Shown: positions 1 to 10,693, counted from the first letter of the stretch. The stretch: 64,000 bases of DNA from Bacillus suaedaesalsae (GCF_016890225.1 NZ_JAFELM010000031.1:186001-250000), one strand, 5' to 3'. The notes: generated by a model from the sequence alone, not told the origin. Numbers and translations: made by a program.

Positions 1-735
1 GTTTGGGAATTGAACGATTACAAGCGTAATATTATCCTCTCCACCATTATCATTTGCCAATGTAACAAGCTTAGTACCCTTTTCTTCTAAGCTACTATCA
101 TCTACTAAATGACTACGAATCTCGTCTTCCGTCATTTTATTGGAGAGACCGTCCGAACATAATAATAAGTACTCGATATCTTCATTTGGGAACGTTTTTA
201 TATCTACTTGAACATGTGTATCTGTTCCTAACGCACGTAATATAACATTTTTACGTGGATGATATTCGGCATCTTCCTTACTAATTTGACCAGACCGAAC
301 AAGCTCATTTACAAGAGTGTGATCTTCTGTTATCTGGCTAATCTCGTTTTCCTGTATCATGTAACAACGACTGTCCCCAATATGTGCTATGGTGACAGAA
401 TCTTGTAAACAGATGGAGAGAACTAACGTTGTCCCCATCCCTTCACATTCTTGGTTTTGTTTTGAATGGTCAAATACAAGTTTATTAACGGTTTTCACAT
501 GATCTTGAAGCCACTTTTCCGCTTCTTCTGGACTCGTAATTGAATTTGTTTCTTTCCAGTGTTTCTCAAATAGCGACGTAGCCATAGTACTTGCTACATC
601 TCCCGCACGATGTCCGCCCATACCATCAGCAACAACCACTAATAATTGACCTGATTTATTTACGAACGCTCCACCATTATCTTCGTTATGTTGTCTAACT
701 CTTCCCCTGTCAGTAAGAAAAAACGTCTTTATCAT
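1..735 (-). CDS. prpC: PP2C-type Ser/Thr protein phosphatase, 3' end cut by window edge
   Basis: This cytoplasmic Mn/Mg-dependent phosphatase normally reverses phosphorylation by the PASTA kinase PrkC. 245 codons are visible and the stop lies beyond base 1; the family is about 250 residues, so almost all is present. The start ATG at 735 gives MIKTFFLTDRGRVRQHNEDN. PP2C metal-binding motifs are visible: ADGMGGHRAGD near residue 35, GMGTT, AHIGDSR, CSDGLS and GEDNIT near the C-terminus. It begins one base after the rlmN stop codon, so it is probably cotranscribed with rlmN. prkC would be expected just outside the window, which is inference from B. subtilis gene order. Confidence 0.95.
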   Translation of the reverse strand, partial: MIKTFFLTDRGRVRQHNEDNGGAFVNKSGQLLVVVADGMGGHRAGDVASTMATSLFEKHWKETNSITSPEEAEKWLQDHVKTVNKLVFDHSKQNQECEGMGTTLVLSICLQDSVTIAHIGDSRCYMIQENEISQITEDHTLVNELVRSGQISKEDAEYHPRKNVILRALGTDTHVQVDIKTFPNEDIEYLLLCSDGLSNKMTEDEIRSHLVDDSSLEEKGTKLVTLANDNGGEDNITLVIVQFPN

Positions 736-736
736 A

Positions 737-1828
737 TTATTTCGTCTCCTCTTTGCGCTCCTTTGCTCTCAATTGACCGCAAGCAGCATCAATATCGGAA
801 CCATGTTCTCTTCGAATCGTTACGTTAATTCCATGCTTCTTTAATGTACGTTCAAATTCAAAAATCTGATCTTTTGGCGTACGAACATAATTACGTTCTG
901 GTACATAATTAACTGGGATTAAGTTAACGTGACACTTGATTCCTTTAATAAGTGCAGCTAATTCCTCAGCATGCATGACTGAATCATTCTCACCACCAAA
1001 TAATCCATACTCAAAGCTGACACGTCTTCCTGTCTTCTTAATGTAATAGCGAATTGCCTCCATTAAATCTGGCAGCTTATAAGCACGATTAATTGGCATT
1101 AACTTACTTCTTAATTCAGTATTCGGTGCATGCAATGACAATGCAAAGTTAATTTGTAACTGTTCATCAGCAAATGCATAAATTTTTGGAATGATCCCAC
1201 TTGTGGAAACTGTAATATGACGCGCACCAATGTTCAAAGCTTTATCATGATTAATGATCTTTAAAAAAGAAAGCATATTATCGTAATTATCAAACGGTTC
1301 CCCTATACCCATTATTACGACATGACTTACTCTTTCTCCTTTTTCATCTAACGCTTTTTGTACATTTACAACTTGAGCAACAATTTCTCCAGCTTCTAGA
1401 TTTCTTTTTAATCCACCTAGAGTAGAAGCGCAAAACGTACAGCCGATTCGGCATCCAACTTGTGTTGTCACACAAACAGAATTTCCATAATCATGTCTCA
1501 TTAATACAGTTTCGATTGAATATCCGTCATGAAGCTCGAATAGAAATTTGATCGTTCCATCTTTTGATTCTTGCTTGACGATTGTCTTTAGCGTTGTAAG
1601 AGTAAATGCGTTTGCCAGCTTCTCCTGTAAGCCTTTCGAGACATTTGTCATCTCTTCAAAGGTAGAAATACGTTTTGAATATAACCATTCAAAAATTTGA
1701 TTTGCTCTGAACTTAGGTTCGTCATTTCCCTTCAGCCAAGCTTCTAATTCTTCTATACGTAAAGAATAAATTGAAGGAATTTCCTTTTGCTCTTGTTTGT
1801 TTTCTAGTGTTGTTACTTCTTTTTCCAC
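737..1828 (-). CDS. rlmN: 23S rRNA (A2503-C2) / tRNA (A37-C2) methyltransferase RlmN
   Basis: This radical-SAM enzyme methylates C2 of A2503 in 23S rRNA and A37 in some tRNAs. The 4Fe-4S motif CRIGCTFC and the C-terminal DAACGQL carrying the second catalytic Cys are both present. An upstream ATG at 1852 is in frame but has no Shine-Dalgarno and overlaps rsmB. I prefer GTG at 1828, preceded by GCGGGTG, which gives 363 residues, the length I recall for the B. subtilis protein, and places the start just after the rsmB stop. It lies in a tight priA-def-fmt-rsmB-rlmN-prpC run, consistent with translation and ribosome quality functions. Confidence 0.95.
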   Translation of the reverse strand: MEKEVTTLENKQEQKEIPSIYSLRIEELEAWLKGNDEPKFRANQIFEWLYSKRISTFEEMTNVSKGLQEKLANAFTLTTLKTIVKQESKDGTIKFLFELHDGYSIETVLMRHDYGNSVCVTTQVGCRIGCTFCASTLGGLKRNLEAGEIVAQVVNVQKALDEKGERVSHVVIMGIGEPFDNYDNMLSFLKIINHDKALNIGARHITVSTSGIIPKIYAFADEQLQINFALSLHAPNTELRSKLMPINRAYKLPDLMEAIRYYIKKTGRRVSFEYGLFGGENDSVMHAEELAALIKGIKCHVNLIPVNYVPERNYVRTPKDQIFEFERTLKKHGINVTIRREHGSDIDAACGQLRAKERKEETK

Positions 1829-1830
1829 TA

Positions 1831-3192
1831 TTACACCCGCTTTCGTAAACATGAGATGAAAAATCCATCAGTGCCAAAATGGTGTGGCAATATTTGAATT
1901 CGTCCATCCTTTATTTCTGCTTGTTCTCTAATTTTTTGAGGTAAACGATTAATAAATTCGACATCTAGTTCATAATCAGTATGGTCAATTAAGAACTTTT
2001 TCACAACCTCTTCATTTTCTTCTTTGTCCATCGTACAAGTTGAATATACGAGAGTGCCACCTTTTTTCAATAACGGTGCAACTGAGGATAATATTGTAGA
2101 TTGAATAGTAGATAAGTGATGAATGTCTTGTTCTTTCTTTTGGTATTTAATATCCGGCTTTCTTCGTATAACTCCAAGTCCGGAACATGGAGCATCAACT
2201 AATATTCTATCAAACGTTTCTTCCTCAAACTTTTCTTTTAACTTGCGACTATCCATCGCTACAGTCTCAACATTTGATAGGTGTAATCTCTTAACTTGTT
2301 CGTCAATTAACTTTACTTTATGCTCATGTAAATCGACAGAAACAACTTGTCCACTATTATTCATCATTTCAGCAATATGTGTCGTTTTTCCACCAGGTGC
2401 GGCGCAGCTATCTAGGACGTATTCACCAGGTTTCGGGTCTAACGCTTTGGCAACTAACATGGAGCTTTCATCTTGGACAGTTAGGAATCCTTCTTTAAAG
2501 CTATTTGATAAAGCAAGATTCCCCTTTTCAACCTTAATCGCATCCTCTGCAAGATCACCAGGGTTCCCAATAACCCCTTCTTCCTCGAGCTTTGCTAGCA
2601 ACTCTTCCTTCGTAATTCTCACCATGTTCACACGGGCAGTTGATGTGGGTGACTTCATTGTTGATTCACATAATAATTTCGTTTGCTCAAATCCATATTG
2701 ATTGGTCCATCTTTGTACAAGCCATAAAGGGAAACTCATTTCAATTGAAAGTCGTTCAACAGGGTCCATTATAGAGTCAAAGGAAGGAGTACCTTCTCTC
2801 TGCATAGAGCGAAGTACTCCGTTTACCATAGAAGCAATTCCTTTATGTCCGCGTTTCTTTGCAATTTCCACTGCCTCAAAGATTGCAGCATGATCCGGAA
2901 TTCTAGTTAAATAATGCATTTGATAGATAGTTGAACGCAATAGGACTATTACCCACTCTTGCACTTTATGTGGATTTTTCAAGAAGGGCTTCAAAAAGTA
3001 ATCGAGCGTTAATTTCCGTTGAATTGTCCCATACACAATCTCCGTTAGTAGGCCAATATCTTTTTGTTGGATTTGACTACGTTTAATTGATTGATTTAGA
3101 AGTAGATTACTGTATGCTTGATTCTTTTCAATTTGAAGGAGTATATCTAGTGCCAACTCCCTCACATTTGTTGTTTTAGTTTGTGTCTTCAT
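1831..3192 (-). CDS. rsmB: 16S rRNA (cytosine-967-C5) methyltransferase RsmB
   Basis: It methylates C5 of C967 in 16S rRNA using SAM. The N-terminal ~140 residues form a NusB-like RNA-binding domain. The C-terminal Rossmann methyltransferase shows [10 protein letters not shown] (SAM loop), [17 protein letters not shown] (motif IV Cys) and YSTCTM (catalytic motif VI Cys). A TTG two codons upstream is possible, but AGGAG sits six bases before the ATG at 3192, giving 453 residues. It overlaps the 3' end of fmt by 17 bases, indicating translational coupling. In B. subtilis the gene is also known as yloM (sun family). Confidence 0.95.
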   Translation of the reverse strand: MKTQTKTTNVRELALDILLQIEKNQAYSNLLLNQSIKRSQIQQKDIGLLTEIVYGTIQRKLTLDYFLKPFLKNPHKVQEWVIVLLRSTIYQMHYLTRIPDHAAIFEAVEIAKKRGHKGIASMVNGVLRSMQREGTPSFDSIMDPVERLSIEMSFPLWLVQRWTNQYGFEQTKLLCESTMKSPTSTARVNMVRITKEELLAKLEEEGVIGNPGDLAEDAIKVEKGNLALSNSFKEGFLTVQDESSMLVAKALDPKPGEYVLDSCAAPGGKTTHIAEMMNNSGQVVSVDLHEHKVKLIDEQVKRLHLSNVETVAMDSRKLKEKFEEETFDRILVDAPCSGLGVIRRKPDIKYQKKEQDIHHLSTIQSTILSSVAPLLKKGGTLVYSTCTMDKEENEEVVKKFLIDHTDYELDVEFINRLPQKIREQAEIKDGRIQILPHHFGTDGFFISCLRKRV

Positions 3193-4138
3193 GTTCAACT
3201 CCTAATAGCGTTCCTACTGTTAATGTGGAACCCATTCCTCGTAAAAACTGTTCCGCACTCATTTTCGTTTTGCCAGATGGTTGGATTTCTGTCAGTTTAA
3301 TGGCTACATTGTTTCCTGTTCCGACAACAATTCCGTTTGTTTCAATTCGAATAATTTGGCCAGGTTTTGACGTACTTTCAACGCTCAACTTCTCTCCCCA
3401 CCATACCTTTAATGGCTGTCCATTTAGCGTAGTGTAGGCAACTGGCCAAGGGTGTAAGCCACGAATGTGATTATAAATAACTTCACCGCTTTCACTCCAA
3501 TTAATTCGCTCTTGCTCTCTTTTAATGTTATAAGCAAACGTTGCTTCTTCTTCAACTTGTTTGATGGGGGTTATTTCATTATTAATAAGTTTAGGGATTG
3601 TTTGAGATAACAATTCCGAACCTGCAACACTTAACTTATCGTGTAAGCTTCCCACATGGTCATCCTCTAAAATTGGCACCTCTACTTGAGTTAAAATATC
3701 ACCGGCATCAAGTTTCTCTACCATGTACATAATCGTAACACCTGTTTTCTCTTTCCCTTGAATTATGGAATAATGAATAGGTGCTCCTCCACGTAGCTCA
3801 GGCAATAAAGATGCATGTACATTAATACAACCTAATCTCGGTGCTATCAATAATGCCTTAGGTAAAATTTGACCAAAAGCTGCTGTTACAACTAAATCTG
3901 CCCCTAACTCTATTACTTTTTGATATTCTTCTTCAAGGCGTATCTTTTCTGGTTGAAAAACAGGAATGTTATGCTTTAATGCCTCTACCTTGACTGGTGG
4001 TGGCGTTAACACTTTCTTTCTACCTTTTGGTCTGTCAGGCTGTGTGACGACCCCTACTACCTCATAGCCATCATCTAGTATTCTTTTTAACACTGGAACG
4101 GAAAAATCCGGCGTGCCCATAAAAACGATTTTTAACAT
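3176..4138 (-). CDS. fmt: Methionyl-tRNA formyltransferase
   Basis: It formylates initiator Met-tRNA using 10-formyl-tetrahydrofolate. The formyltransferase Rossmann domain starts at residue 1 ([11 protein letters not shown]) and carries the catalytic Asn-His in [17 protein letters not shown] (residues ~107-123); the GDILTQ segment near 170 fits the catalytic Asp region. The C-terminal OB-like domain runs from ~205 to the end. The 320-residue length fits the family. It directly abuts def, whose product removes the formyl group, the usual bacterial pairing. Confidence 0.97.
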   Translation of the reverse strand: MLKIVFMGTPDFSVPVLKRILDDGYEVVGVVTQPDRPKGRKKVLTPPPVKVEALKHNIPVFQPEKIRLEEEYQKVIELGADLVVTAAFGQILPKALLIAPRLGCINVHASLLPELRGGAPIHYSIIQGKEKTGVTIMYMVEKLDAGDILTQVEVPILEDDHVGSLHDKLSVAGSELLSQTIPKLINNEITPIKQVEEEATFAYNIKREQERINWSESGEVIYNHIRGLHPWPVAYTTLNGQPLKVWWGEKLSVESTSKPGQIIRIETNGIVVGTGNNVAIKLTEIQPSGKTKMSAEQFLRGMGSTLTVGTLLGVEHEDTN

Positions 4139-4612
4139 TTATTCATCCTCCTGACCTTCTTCTGGATATAATGATATTGCTTTAGATGGAAAGAGAATAC
4201 CATTTAGATGATCTATTTCATGTTGAATCACACGGGCAAAAAAATCAGTTGCTTCAAATAAAATCGTTCTGCCCATTTTATCTTGAGCCCGTACTTTAAT
4301 CGTTGTAAAACGTTCTACATCACCAAATAGGCCTGGAAAACTTAGGCACCCTTCAGGAGCAATTTGACTACCAGATTCCTTTAGTATGAATGGATTAATT
4401 AGATCAATGATTCTCCCGTCATCATCCTCTACAACGGCAATTCGTTTCGGTATACCGATTTGAGGTGCAGCTAGTCCTACACCGTCAGATTCAATCATTG
4501 TCGTATGCATATCTCTTAAAAGATTTCGCAATTCTTTATCAAAAACAGTAACCTTTTCACATTCTACTTGAAGAATTTCATCAGGATACATTACTATCGC
4601 TCGTTTACCCAT
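4139..4612 (-). CDS. def: Peptide deformylase
   Basis: This Fe/Zn hydrolase removes the N-formyl group from nascent proteins. All three family motifs are present: GVGLAAPQIG (~residue 43), EGCLSFPG with the metal-binding Cys (~90) and QHEIDHLNG with two metal-binding His (~130). At 157 residues it is the DefA-like form found next to fmt in Bacillus. It ends immediately before the fmt start (zero gap) and follows priA by 15 bases. Confidence 0.97.
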   Translation of the reverse strand: MGKRAIVMYPDEILQVECEKVTVFDKELRNLLRDMHTTMIESDGVGLAAPQIGIPKRIAVVEDDDGRIIDLINPFILKESGSQIAPEGCLSFPGLFGDVERFTTIKVRAQDKMGRTILFEATDFFARVIQHEIDHLNGILFPSKAISLYPEEGQEDE

Positions 4613-4627
4613 GTTGTTTACCCTCTT

Positions 4628-7060
4628 TTACATCATCATATATGGATTCATATCAACGGTAATCTGCAAATCTTGGCCAATCTCTCGTTGATAATGATCA
4701 AGAACTTCTCTTAATACGTGCTTTAACCTTGGTTCATCCTTGTATTTTATCATGCATTGATAACGATATCTATTTTTGATCCTTGGAATTGGAGAGGCTG
4801 CTGGTCCTAGTACGATTGATTTACTAGATAGATGTGTCCTCATATATGAAGAGATTTTTTCAGTAACTCCAACAACTTTTGTAATCTCAGGATGGGAAAC
4901 CGTTATTAATGTCATGAAATAAAAAGGTGGATATTGATGCACCTTCCTCATAATCATTTCTTGGTGATAAAAATCGTTATAGTTGTGTCCACTCGCAAGT
5001 TGGATACTGTAGTGTTCTGGAGTATAGGTTTGAATGACGACTTCCCCTGGAAGATCATGTCTACCAGCTCTACCACTAACTTGAGTAAGGAGTTGAAACG
5101 TCTTTTCACTAGAACGTAAGTCTGGAAGATGAAGCATTGTATCAGCGGTTAGAACTCCAACAAGAGTTACCTTCGGAAAATCCAATCCTTTTGCAATCAT
5201 TTGCGTACCTAGGAGAATATCAGCTTTTCCTTCACCGAAGGCAGTCAGTAGTTTTTCATGAGATCCCTTTTTGCTGGTCGTATCCACATCCATTCGAATA
5301 ACACGAGCTTCCGGGAGGAGTTTCCCTATTTCTTCTTCTACTTTTTGCGTTCCTGTTCCAAAGAAACGAATATGCTCACTATGACAAGATGGACAAGTGC
5401 TCGGTGCTCTCTCTTCATGTCCACAATAATGACATTTCACGAGGTTTTGACTTCTGTGATAAGTTAGTGAAATATCACATTCCGTGCAATTCACAACAAA
5501 ACCACAATCACGACACATAATAAACGTTGAATATCCCCGTCGATTTAAAAATAAAACAGTTTGTTCACCCTTTGCTAGTCGATCTTGTAGTTTCTCAAAC
5601 AAAACTTCCGAGAACATGGATCTGTTTCCAGTTCTTAATTCTTCTCTCATATCGATGATGTCTACTTTCGGCATCTCTCGTTCATGCATACGTTTTGATA
5701 AGGTTAATAAGTGGTAGACACCTTTTTTTGCTCTAGCAAACGACTCTAATGTTGGAGTGGCACTGCCGAGAACAACGGGACATCGATGATATTGACCACG
5801 ATAAATTGCTACATCTCTCGCATGATAACGTGGATTCTCTTCTTGTTTATAACTAGATTCATGTTCTTCATCAATAATAATAATCCCAATATTCTCAAAC
5901 GGGGCAAATATTGCAGACCTTGCTCCTACAACTACATTGACTTCTTTTCGATAAATCTTTCTCCATTCATCATACTTCTCGCCAACTGAAAGTCCGCTAT
6001 GCAAGACAGCGACACTTGAACCAAATCTTCCTTTAAATCGCTCGACCATTTGAGGTGTTAAAGAAATCTCTGGCACTAGCACGATTGCTTGTTGTCCTTT
6101 TTTCAACACTTCTTCAATTGATTGTAGATAAACCTCTGTTTTGCCACTACCTGTTACTCCGTAAAGTAAATAGGTTTGGTGTTGGTTTGATTCAATGGAT
6201 GATAATATTGGTGAGATCGCATTAGTTTGCTCTTCAGTCAACTGAAGAGAGCTTGTACGTTTAAATTCTCTATGTGAATATGGATCCCGGTAAATTTCTA
6301 CGTTTTTTTCTACTAGAATTCCTTTATCAATTAACGTTTTAATAGGAGAATCAGTCGCCCTTAATCGTTCTTTTAAATCAATACGAGAAACTTCTTGCAT
6401 ATCATTCAAGATAAAATATTCAATAACTTCCTTTTGTCTCCCAGCTTGAGAAGGTAACGAACTAACAAGTCTTTCAGCCTCATCCTTCGAAATGTTAATA
6501 GATAACACCCGATGTGTCTTCTTCTTCCCTTTTGCCTTTACAACATAATCTACTTCCAATAAGCCAATTTTCAAATCTTTTTGTATCGCACGAACAAAAT
6601 CAGGCTCGTCCTCTACGTCAGTCCAATTTATTCGATCACTTTCTTGAAATAGTGGTTTTAAATTCTGAGATAACGTTGAAAACTCTTCTCGGTTTACTAA
6701 AATAATTTCCTTTTCATACTTCGCCTTCAATGCAGCAGGAAGCATGGCTTGAAAGGATGAAATTTGATAACTTAATGTTTGTTCAGTTACCCACTGGCCA
6801 AGTTGTAGTAATTCTTCATTTAAGATTGGTTCTACATCTAGAAGTTTTTGAATAGGCTTTAGCTTCTTCACTTCTGTCTTTGCTTCAATGGCAATTACAA
6901 ACCCCTGTAGGTTACGAGGACCAAATGGAACAATGACACGAACACCTGGCTTGATAATATCTTGATAATGCTCAGGCACTAAGTAATCAAACGGCCTATC
7001 CGTTTGCATAGCAGGTACATCTACGATTACTTTGGCAATCATCATTTCTTTTGTTTCCAT
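4628..7060 (-). CDS. priA: Primosomal replication restart helicase PriA
   Basis: This superfamily 2 helicase recognises stalled forks and reloads the replisome. An N-terminal 3' DNA-binding region covers ~1-110. The Walker A loop GVTGSGKTE lies near residue 303 and a DEEH box near 396. Two zinc-binding Cys clusters follow (CRDCGFVVNCTEC and CHYCG...CPSC, ~515-560), inserted in the helicase core as is typical. 810 residues matches Bacillus PriA. The start ATG at 7060 overlaps the end of coaBC by 19 bases with AAAGG and AGAGG upstream; the internal ATG pair five codons on is an alternative. Confidence 0.96.
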   Translation of the reverse strand: METKEMMIAKVIVDVPAMQTDRPFDYLVPEHYQDIIKPGVRVIVPFGPRNLQGFVIAIEAKTEVKKLKPIQKLLDVEPILNEELLQLGQWVTEQTLSYQISSFQAMLPAALKAKYEKEIILVNREEFSTLSQNLKPLFQESDRINWTDVEDEPDFVRAIQKDLKIGLLEVDYVVKAKGKKKTHRVLSINISKDEAERLVSSLPSQAGRQKEVIEYFILNDMQEVSRIDLKERLRATDSPIKTLIDKGILVEKNVEIYRDPYSHREFKRTSSLQLTEEQTNAISPILSSIESNQHQTYLLYGVTGSGKTEVYLQSIEEVLKKGQQAIVLVPEISLTPQMVERFKGRFGSSVAVLHSGLSVGEKYDEWRKIYRKEVNVVVGARSAIFAPFENIGIIIIDEEHESSYKQEENPRYHARDVAIYRGQYHRCPVVLGSATPTLESFARAKKGVYHLLTLSKRMHEREMPKVDIIDMREELRTGNRSMFSEVLFEKLQDRLAKGEQTVLFLNRRGYSTFIMCRDCGFVVNCTECDISLTYHRSQNLVKCHYCGHEERAPSTCPSCHSEHIRFFGTGTQKVEEEIGKLLPEARVIRMDVDTTSKKGSHEKLLTAFGEGKADILLGTQMIAKGLDFPKVTLVGVLTADTMLHLPDLRSSEKTFQLLTQVSGRAGRHDLPGEVVIQTYTPEHYSIQLASGHNYNDFYHQEMIMRKVHQYPPFYFMTLITVSHPEITKVVGVTEKISSYMRTHLSSKSIVLGPAASPIPRIKNRYRYQCMIKYKDEPRLKHVLREVLDHYQREIGQDLQITVDMNPYMMM

Positions 7061-8241
7061 AGCCTTTCAACCTCTTGCAATAAGTGTAGAGCTACCTCTT
7101 TTTTGGGCATCTTCGGTAATACTTCCATCGTTTCATCCTTGCGATAGAACGTAACAATATTCGTATCTGTTTGGAAGCCTGCTCCCTCTACTGTTACGTT
7201 GTTTGCCACGACTAAATCGAGATTTTTAGAATGAAGTTTCTTTATCGCATATTCTTCAACATTTCCTGTCTCTGCCGCAAAACCTATTAATACTTTCTGC
7301 CCCTTCATCGTCCCAAGAGTTTTTAATATATCAATTGTTCTTTCAAATTCAACAGACAATGTGCCTTCTTGCTTTTTCATTTTTTCGTTATATGAAACAG
7401 CTGGGCGATAGTCTGCAACAGCTGCTGACTTAATCACAACATCTTGATATTCATAATTCTCCATTACCTTTTCATACATTTCTTGAGCAGATTCTACCTT
7501 CACTACCTTCACATTAGTTGGGGTAGGTAAATTAGTTGGTCCAGTTACAAGAGTAACAGTCGCACCGAGCTTTGCTGCTTGTTCAGCAATGGCAAATCCC
7601 ATTTTTCCTGACGATAGATTTGAAAAGAAACGAACAGGATCAAGTTTTTCACGAGTAGGTCCAGCTGTCACTAATAAATTCAATCCCTTAAACCTTGAAA
7701 CGTTCATCGTAAAATAATCTTCAATTAAACTTGTAATCTTTTCTGGTTCTTCCAGTCTTCCTTTTCCTACATACCCACATGCCAAATATCCTTCAGAAGG
7801 CTCTACAAAACGGTAACCGTCGTTATATAAAATATCAATATTTCTCTTTACAGCCGGATTATCATACATGTTTACATTCATAGCCGGAGCAATCCATATT
7901 GGAGCTTTTGTTGCTAGAATAGTTGTCGTTACCATATCATCAACAATTCCGTTCGCAAGCTTACCGATCATATTTGCAGTTGCTGGTGCAACTACGACTA
8001 TATCTGCCCAATCAGCTAAATCAATGTGAGCAATTTTTGATGCATCTTTTTCATAAAAAGTATCTGTATATACTGGATTTCTTGATAAAGCTTGAAACGT
8101 AAGTGGAGTGACAAACTCAGTTGCTGACTGTGTCATAATAACTTTTACATTAAAATTAGCTTGCACTAGTTTACTTGTTAACGCAGCCGCTTTATAAACG
8201 GCGATTCCCCCGCTAACACAAAGCAAAATATTTTTATTCAA
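7042..8241 (-). CDS. coaBC: Bifunctional phosphopantothenoylcysteine decarboxylase / phosphopantothenate-cysteine ligase
   Basis: It catalyses two consecutive steps of coenzyme A synthesis. The N-terminal flavoprotein decarboxylase (~1-180) shows CVSGGIAVYKAA, AHIDLADWAD with the active-site His, PAMNVNMYDNPAV and the substrate-clamp ACGYVGKGRL. The C-terminal CTP-dependent ligase (~185-399) begins LLVTAGPTREKLDPVRF and contains the AAVADYRP segment. Start is TTG at 8241, preceded by GGGGAG at a normal distance. It follows the rpoZ terminator and a repeat element, so it may have its own promoter or depend on readthrough. Confidence 0.96.
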   Translation of the reverse strand: MNKNILLCVSGGIAVYKAAALTSKLVQANFNVKVIMTQSATEFVTPLTFQALSRNPVYTDTFYEKDASKIAHIDLADWADIVVVAPATANMIGKLANGIVDDMVTTTILATKAPIWIAPAMNVNMYDNPAVKRNIDILYNDGYRFVEPSEGYLACGYVGKGRLEEPEKITSLIEDYFTMNVSRFKGLNLLVTAGPTREKLDPVRFFSNLSSGKMGFAIAEQAAKLGATVTLVTGPTNLPTPTNVKVVKVESAQEMYEKVMENYEYQDVVIKSAAVADYRPAVSYNEKMKKQEGTLSVEFERTIDILKTLGTMKGQKVLIGFAAETGNVEEYAIKKLHSKNLDLVVANNVTVEGAGFQTDTNIVTFYRKDETMEVLPKMPKKEVALHLLQEVERLWKQKK

Positions 8242-8261
8242 CGCCGATTCTCCCCTTTATT

Positions 8262-8350
8262 AAAAAAGCGTAAGCGCCATGTTCAGCCTCAGACAAGGAT
8301 TCCTTATTTCTCTTCTTGTCTTTGACCTCCCGTATGCTTGGCGCTAAAAG
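8262..8350. repeat. Dispersed intergenic repeat with AGCGCCA/TGGCGCT ends
   Basis: An ~89-base element lies between rpoZ and coaBC with inverted ends: AGCGCCA at 8273-8279 and TGGCGCT at 8339-8345. The outer AAAAAGCGTAAGCGCC and GGCGCTAAAAG resemble a short dispersed repeat that I recall from intergenic regions of many Bacillus genomes. It has no coding potential and is probably transcribed as a hairpin. The family assignment is from memory; the inverted ends are directly visible. Confidence 0.55.
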
Positions 8351-8380
8351 CCTATACAAATATTAACGTGCCTTAATATT

Positions 8381-8409
8381 GAAAAAAAACAACCTAAGTT
8401 TAGGTTGTT
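8381..8409 (-). terminator. Rho-independent terminator after rpoZ
   Basis: AACAACCTAA (8388-8397) pairs with TTAGGTTGTT (8400-8409). On the minus strand the hairpin is followed by eight T residues. The stem overlaps the rpoZ stop codon. Confidence 0.8.
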
Positions 8410-8644
8410 ATAATTTTGCTTCTTCTGCCATTTCTTCTGGAGATTTCGTATCATCTACACGGATCAGTAACTCACCAGCTGAAATTTCTTCCAATGCTTT
8501 ACCTACGAATTTATGAGATACAGGCTTATCAATGAGTAGTCCTTCTTTTTCTTGTAATTTACGAGCACGCTTTGCTGCTACAGTTACAAGCTTGTATTTA
8601 GAATCAACTTTATCCATTAATTTATCGATTGATGGGTATAACAT
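8408..8644 (-). CDS. rpoZ: RNA polymerase omega subunit
   Basis: This small subunit aids assembly and stability of RNA polymerase by clamping the beta-prime subunit. The family signature is visible: [17 protein letters not shown], then AAKRARKL and KALEEI. At 78 residues it is slightly longer than the ~67-residue B. subtilis protein, with an acidic tail. The start ATG at 8644 has GGAGGTAG upstream, embedded in the last codons of gmk. Directly behind gmk, as in most Firmicutes. Confidence 0.95.
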   Translation of the reverse strand: MLYPSIDKLMDKVDSKYKLVTVAAKRARKLQEKEGLLIDKPVSHKFVGKALEEISAGELLIRVDDTKSPEEMAEEAKL

Positions 8645-8645
8645 A

Positions 8646-9272
<627 letters not shown>

Positions 9273-9536
9273 CTACCCTTCATCAGATAAATCATCTTTA
9301 TTTACAAATCGCTGAGCAACCGTTTCTGGCTGAACAGCAGATAATATAATATGTCCACTATCTGTAATAATAACGGCTCTCGTTCTACGACCATACGTTG
9401 CATCAATTAATACATTACGGTCTCGTGCTTCTTGAATCGTTCGTTTGATTGGAGCGGATTCAGGACTTACAATGGCAATAATTCGATTTGCTGAAACAAT
9501 ATTACCAAATCCAATGTTGATAAGCTTAATACTCAT
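9273..9536 (-). CDS. remA: Extracellular matrix regulator RemA (DNA-binding)
   Basis: RemA is a small DNA-binding activator of biofilm matrix and osmoprotection genes in B. subtilis. The 87-residue protein matches the family throughout: [50 protein letters not shown] and [19 protein letters not shown] precedes the ATG at 9536. Its position between yloC and gmk is the conserved location of remA (ylzA). Confidence 0.95.
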   Translation of the reverse strand: MSIKLINIGFGNIVSANRIIAIVSPESAPIKRTIQEARDRNVLIDATYGRRTRAVIITDSGHIILSAVQPETVAQRFVNKDDLSDEG

Positions 9537-9595
9537 TACGTCCTCCTAAAGTCACAAGTCTATTCTATCCTTGTTAGACAAGGAATATAAGCCAA

Positions 9596-10477
9596 TTATT
9601 CAATGTTTTGAACCTGTTCTTTAATTTTTTCAATTTTTGCTTTCATATTAACAACACATTCAGCAATTTGTATATCATTTGCTTTTGATCCTATTGTATT
9701 AACTTCACGATTTAATTCCTGTACTAAGAAATCTAGCTTTCTTCCGATCGCTTTCTCCGTTCCATGAATCGTTAGATTAAATTGCATAATATGACTTTTA
9801 ATTCTTGTTATCTCTTCATTAATATCAGCACGATCAGCAAATATAGCTACCTCTGTTAAAATACGAGTTTCATCCATTACACCATCTGTAAACTCAACAA
9901 TTTTCTTATGCAGTCTTTCTCGATACTGTTCAATGACTACTGGTGCTTGTTTTGCAATCTTCTCACAACATTCTTCTATGTATAACAAGTTAGATTGTAT
10001 ATCTTCTAGTAATTCTTGGCCTTCAAGGTGTCTCATTTCAACAACTTCTTGCACCGTTTCAGATACTGTATTTAATACATGCAGTTGTATATCTTCGTTA
10101 TGTTTTTCTTGTTCTACAATCTCAAAAAATTCATCTTGCTTAAATAAACTTTCTAGACTTATTGGTTCCGAGATTTCGTATCGTTTTTTTGCTGTTTGAA
10201 TCGTTTCGTAATATTGATCAACTAATGACCAATCTACTTGTAATTCTCTTGAAGTAAGTGTTTTTCCTTCTATTGTAATAAACACTTCAATTCGTCCACG
10301 TTTCATTTCATGTGAAATTAGTTTTTTTATCTTTTCCTCAAGAAACAATAACTGTCTAGGTAATCGAATTGTCACTTCACAAAATCTATGATTCACAGAC
10401 TTTATTTCAACTGTAATTCGATAATCTCCGTACTGATTTTGAACACGTCCAAATCCAGTCATACTAGCTAGCATCAT
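9596..10477 (-). CDS. yloC: YicC/YloC family endoribonuclease
   Basis: Members of this family have been described as endoribonucleases; the B. subtilis gene at this location is yloC. The N-terminal YicC-like domain begins SMTGFGR and contains EIKSVNHRF. The C-terminal DUF1732-type domain shows LTEVAIFADRADINEEITR, GRKLDFLVQELNRE and NTIGSKAND, which are highly conserved. 293 residues is normal. Two adjacent ATG codons at 10477 and 10474 are both possible starts. It precedes remA and gmk on the same strand and diverges from the Crp/Fnr regulator. Confidence 0.93.
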   Translation of the reverse strand: MMLASMTGFGRVQNQYGDYRITVEIKSVNHRFCEVTIRLPRQLLFLEEKIKKLISHEMKRGRIEVFITIEGKTLTSRELQVDWSLVDQYYETIQTAKKRYEISEPISLESLFKQDEFFEIVEQEKHNEDIQLHVLNTVSETVQEVVEMRHLEGQELLEDIQSNLLYIEECCEKIAKQAPVVIEQYRERLHKKIVEFTDGVMDETRILTEVAIFADRADINEEITRIKSHIMQFNLTIHGTEKAIGRKLDFLVQELNREVNTIGSKANDIQIAECVVNMKAKIEKIKEQVQNIE

Positions 10478-10596
10478 ATCACATCCTAACTCCTAGTCAA
10501 TTCATTTTATCACCAAATAGAAGAATTATATAGTAAAAAGACGTAGACACCGTATTATTCACAAAAGACTGAAATTTCTAAACAATAAACTTATCT

Positions 10597-10617
10597 TTGA
10601 TTATAGGTCATAATCAA
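10597..10617. promoter_or_regulatory. Perfect 8-bp inverted repeat, probable operator
   Basis: TTGATTAT, five bases, then ATAATCAA form a perfect dyad in the divergent region between yloC and the Crp/Fnr gene. The half-site begins with TTGAT like an FNR half-site, but the spacing is different. It may be a second regulator site or an alternative binding mode. Function is inferred. Confidence 0.45.
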
Positions 10618-10644
10618 CTTTCATAGCAGGTGTAATAGTGATAC

Positions 10645-10660
10645 ATTGATGTATATCAAT
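10645..10660. promoter_or_regulatory. FNR-type box upstream of the Crp/Fnr gene
   Basis: ATTGATGTATATCAAT is a perfect palindrome containing TTGAT-N4-ATCAA, the consensus half-site arrangement of FNR/DNR-class regulators. It is centred about 41 bases before the start codon of the Crp/Fnr gene, so autoregulation is likely. The equivalent site upstream of hmp supports a shared regulator. Confidence 0.7.
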
Positions 10661-10693
10661 GATGTTTATGTTTCTTAAATGAGGTGAGGGATA

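Noticed and set aside
2123-2701. 192-codon plus-strand frame opposite rsmB
   Set aside because: Antisense shadow; rsmB motifs are unbroken on the other strand.
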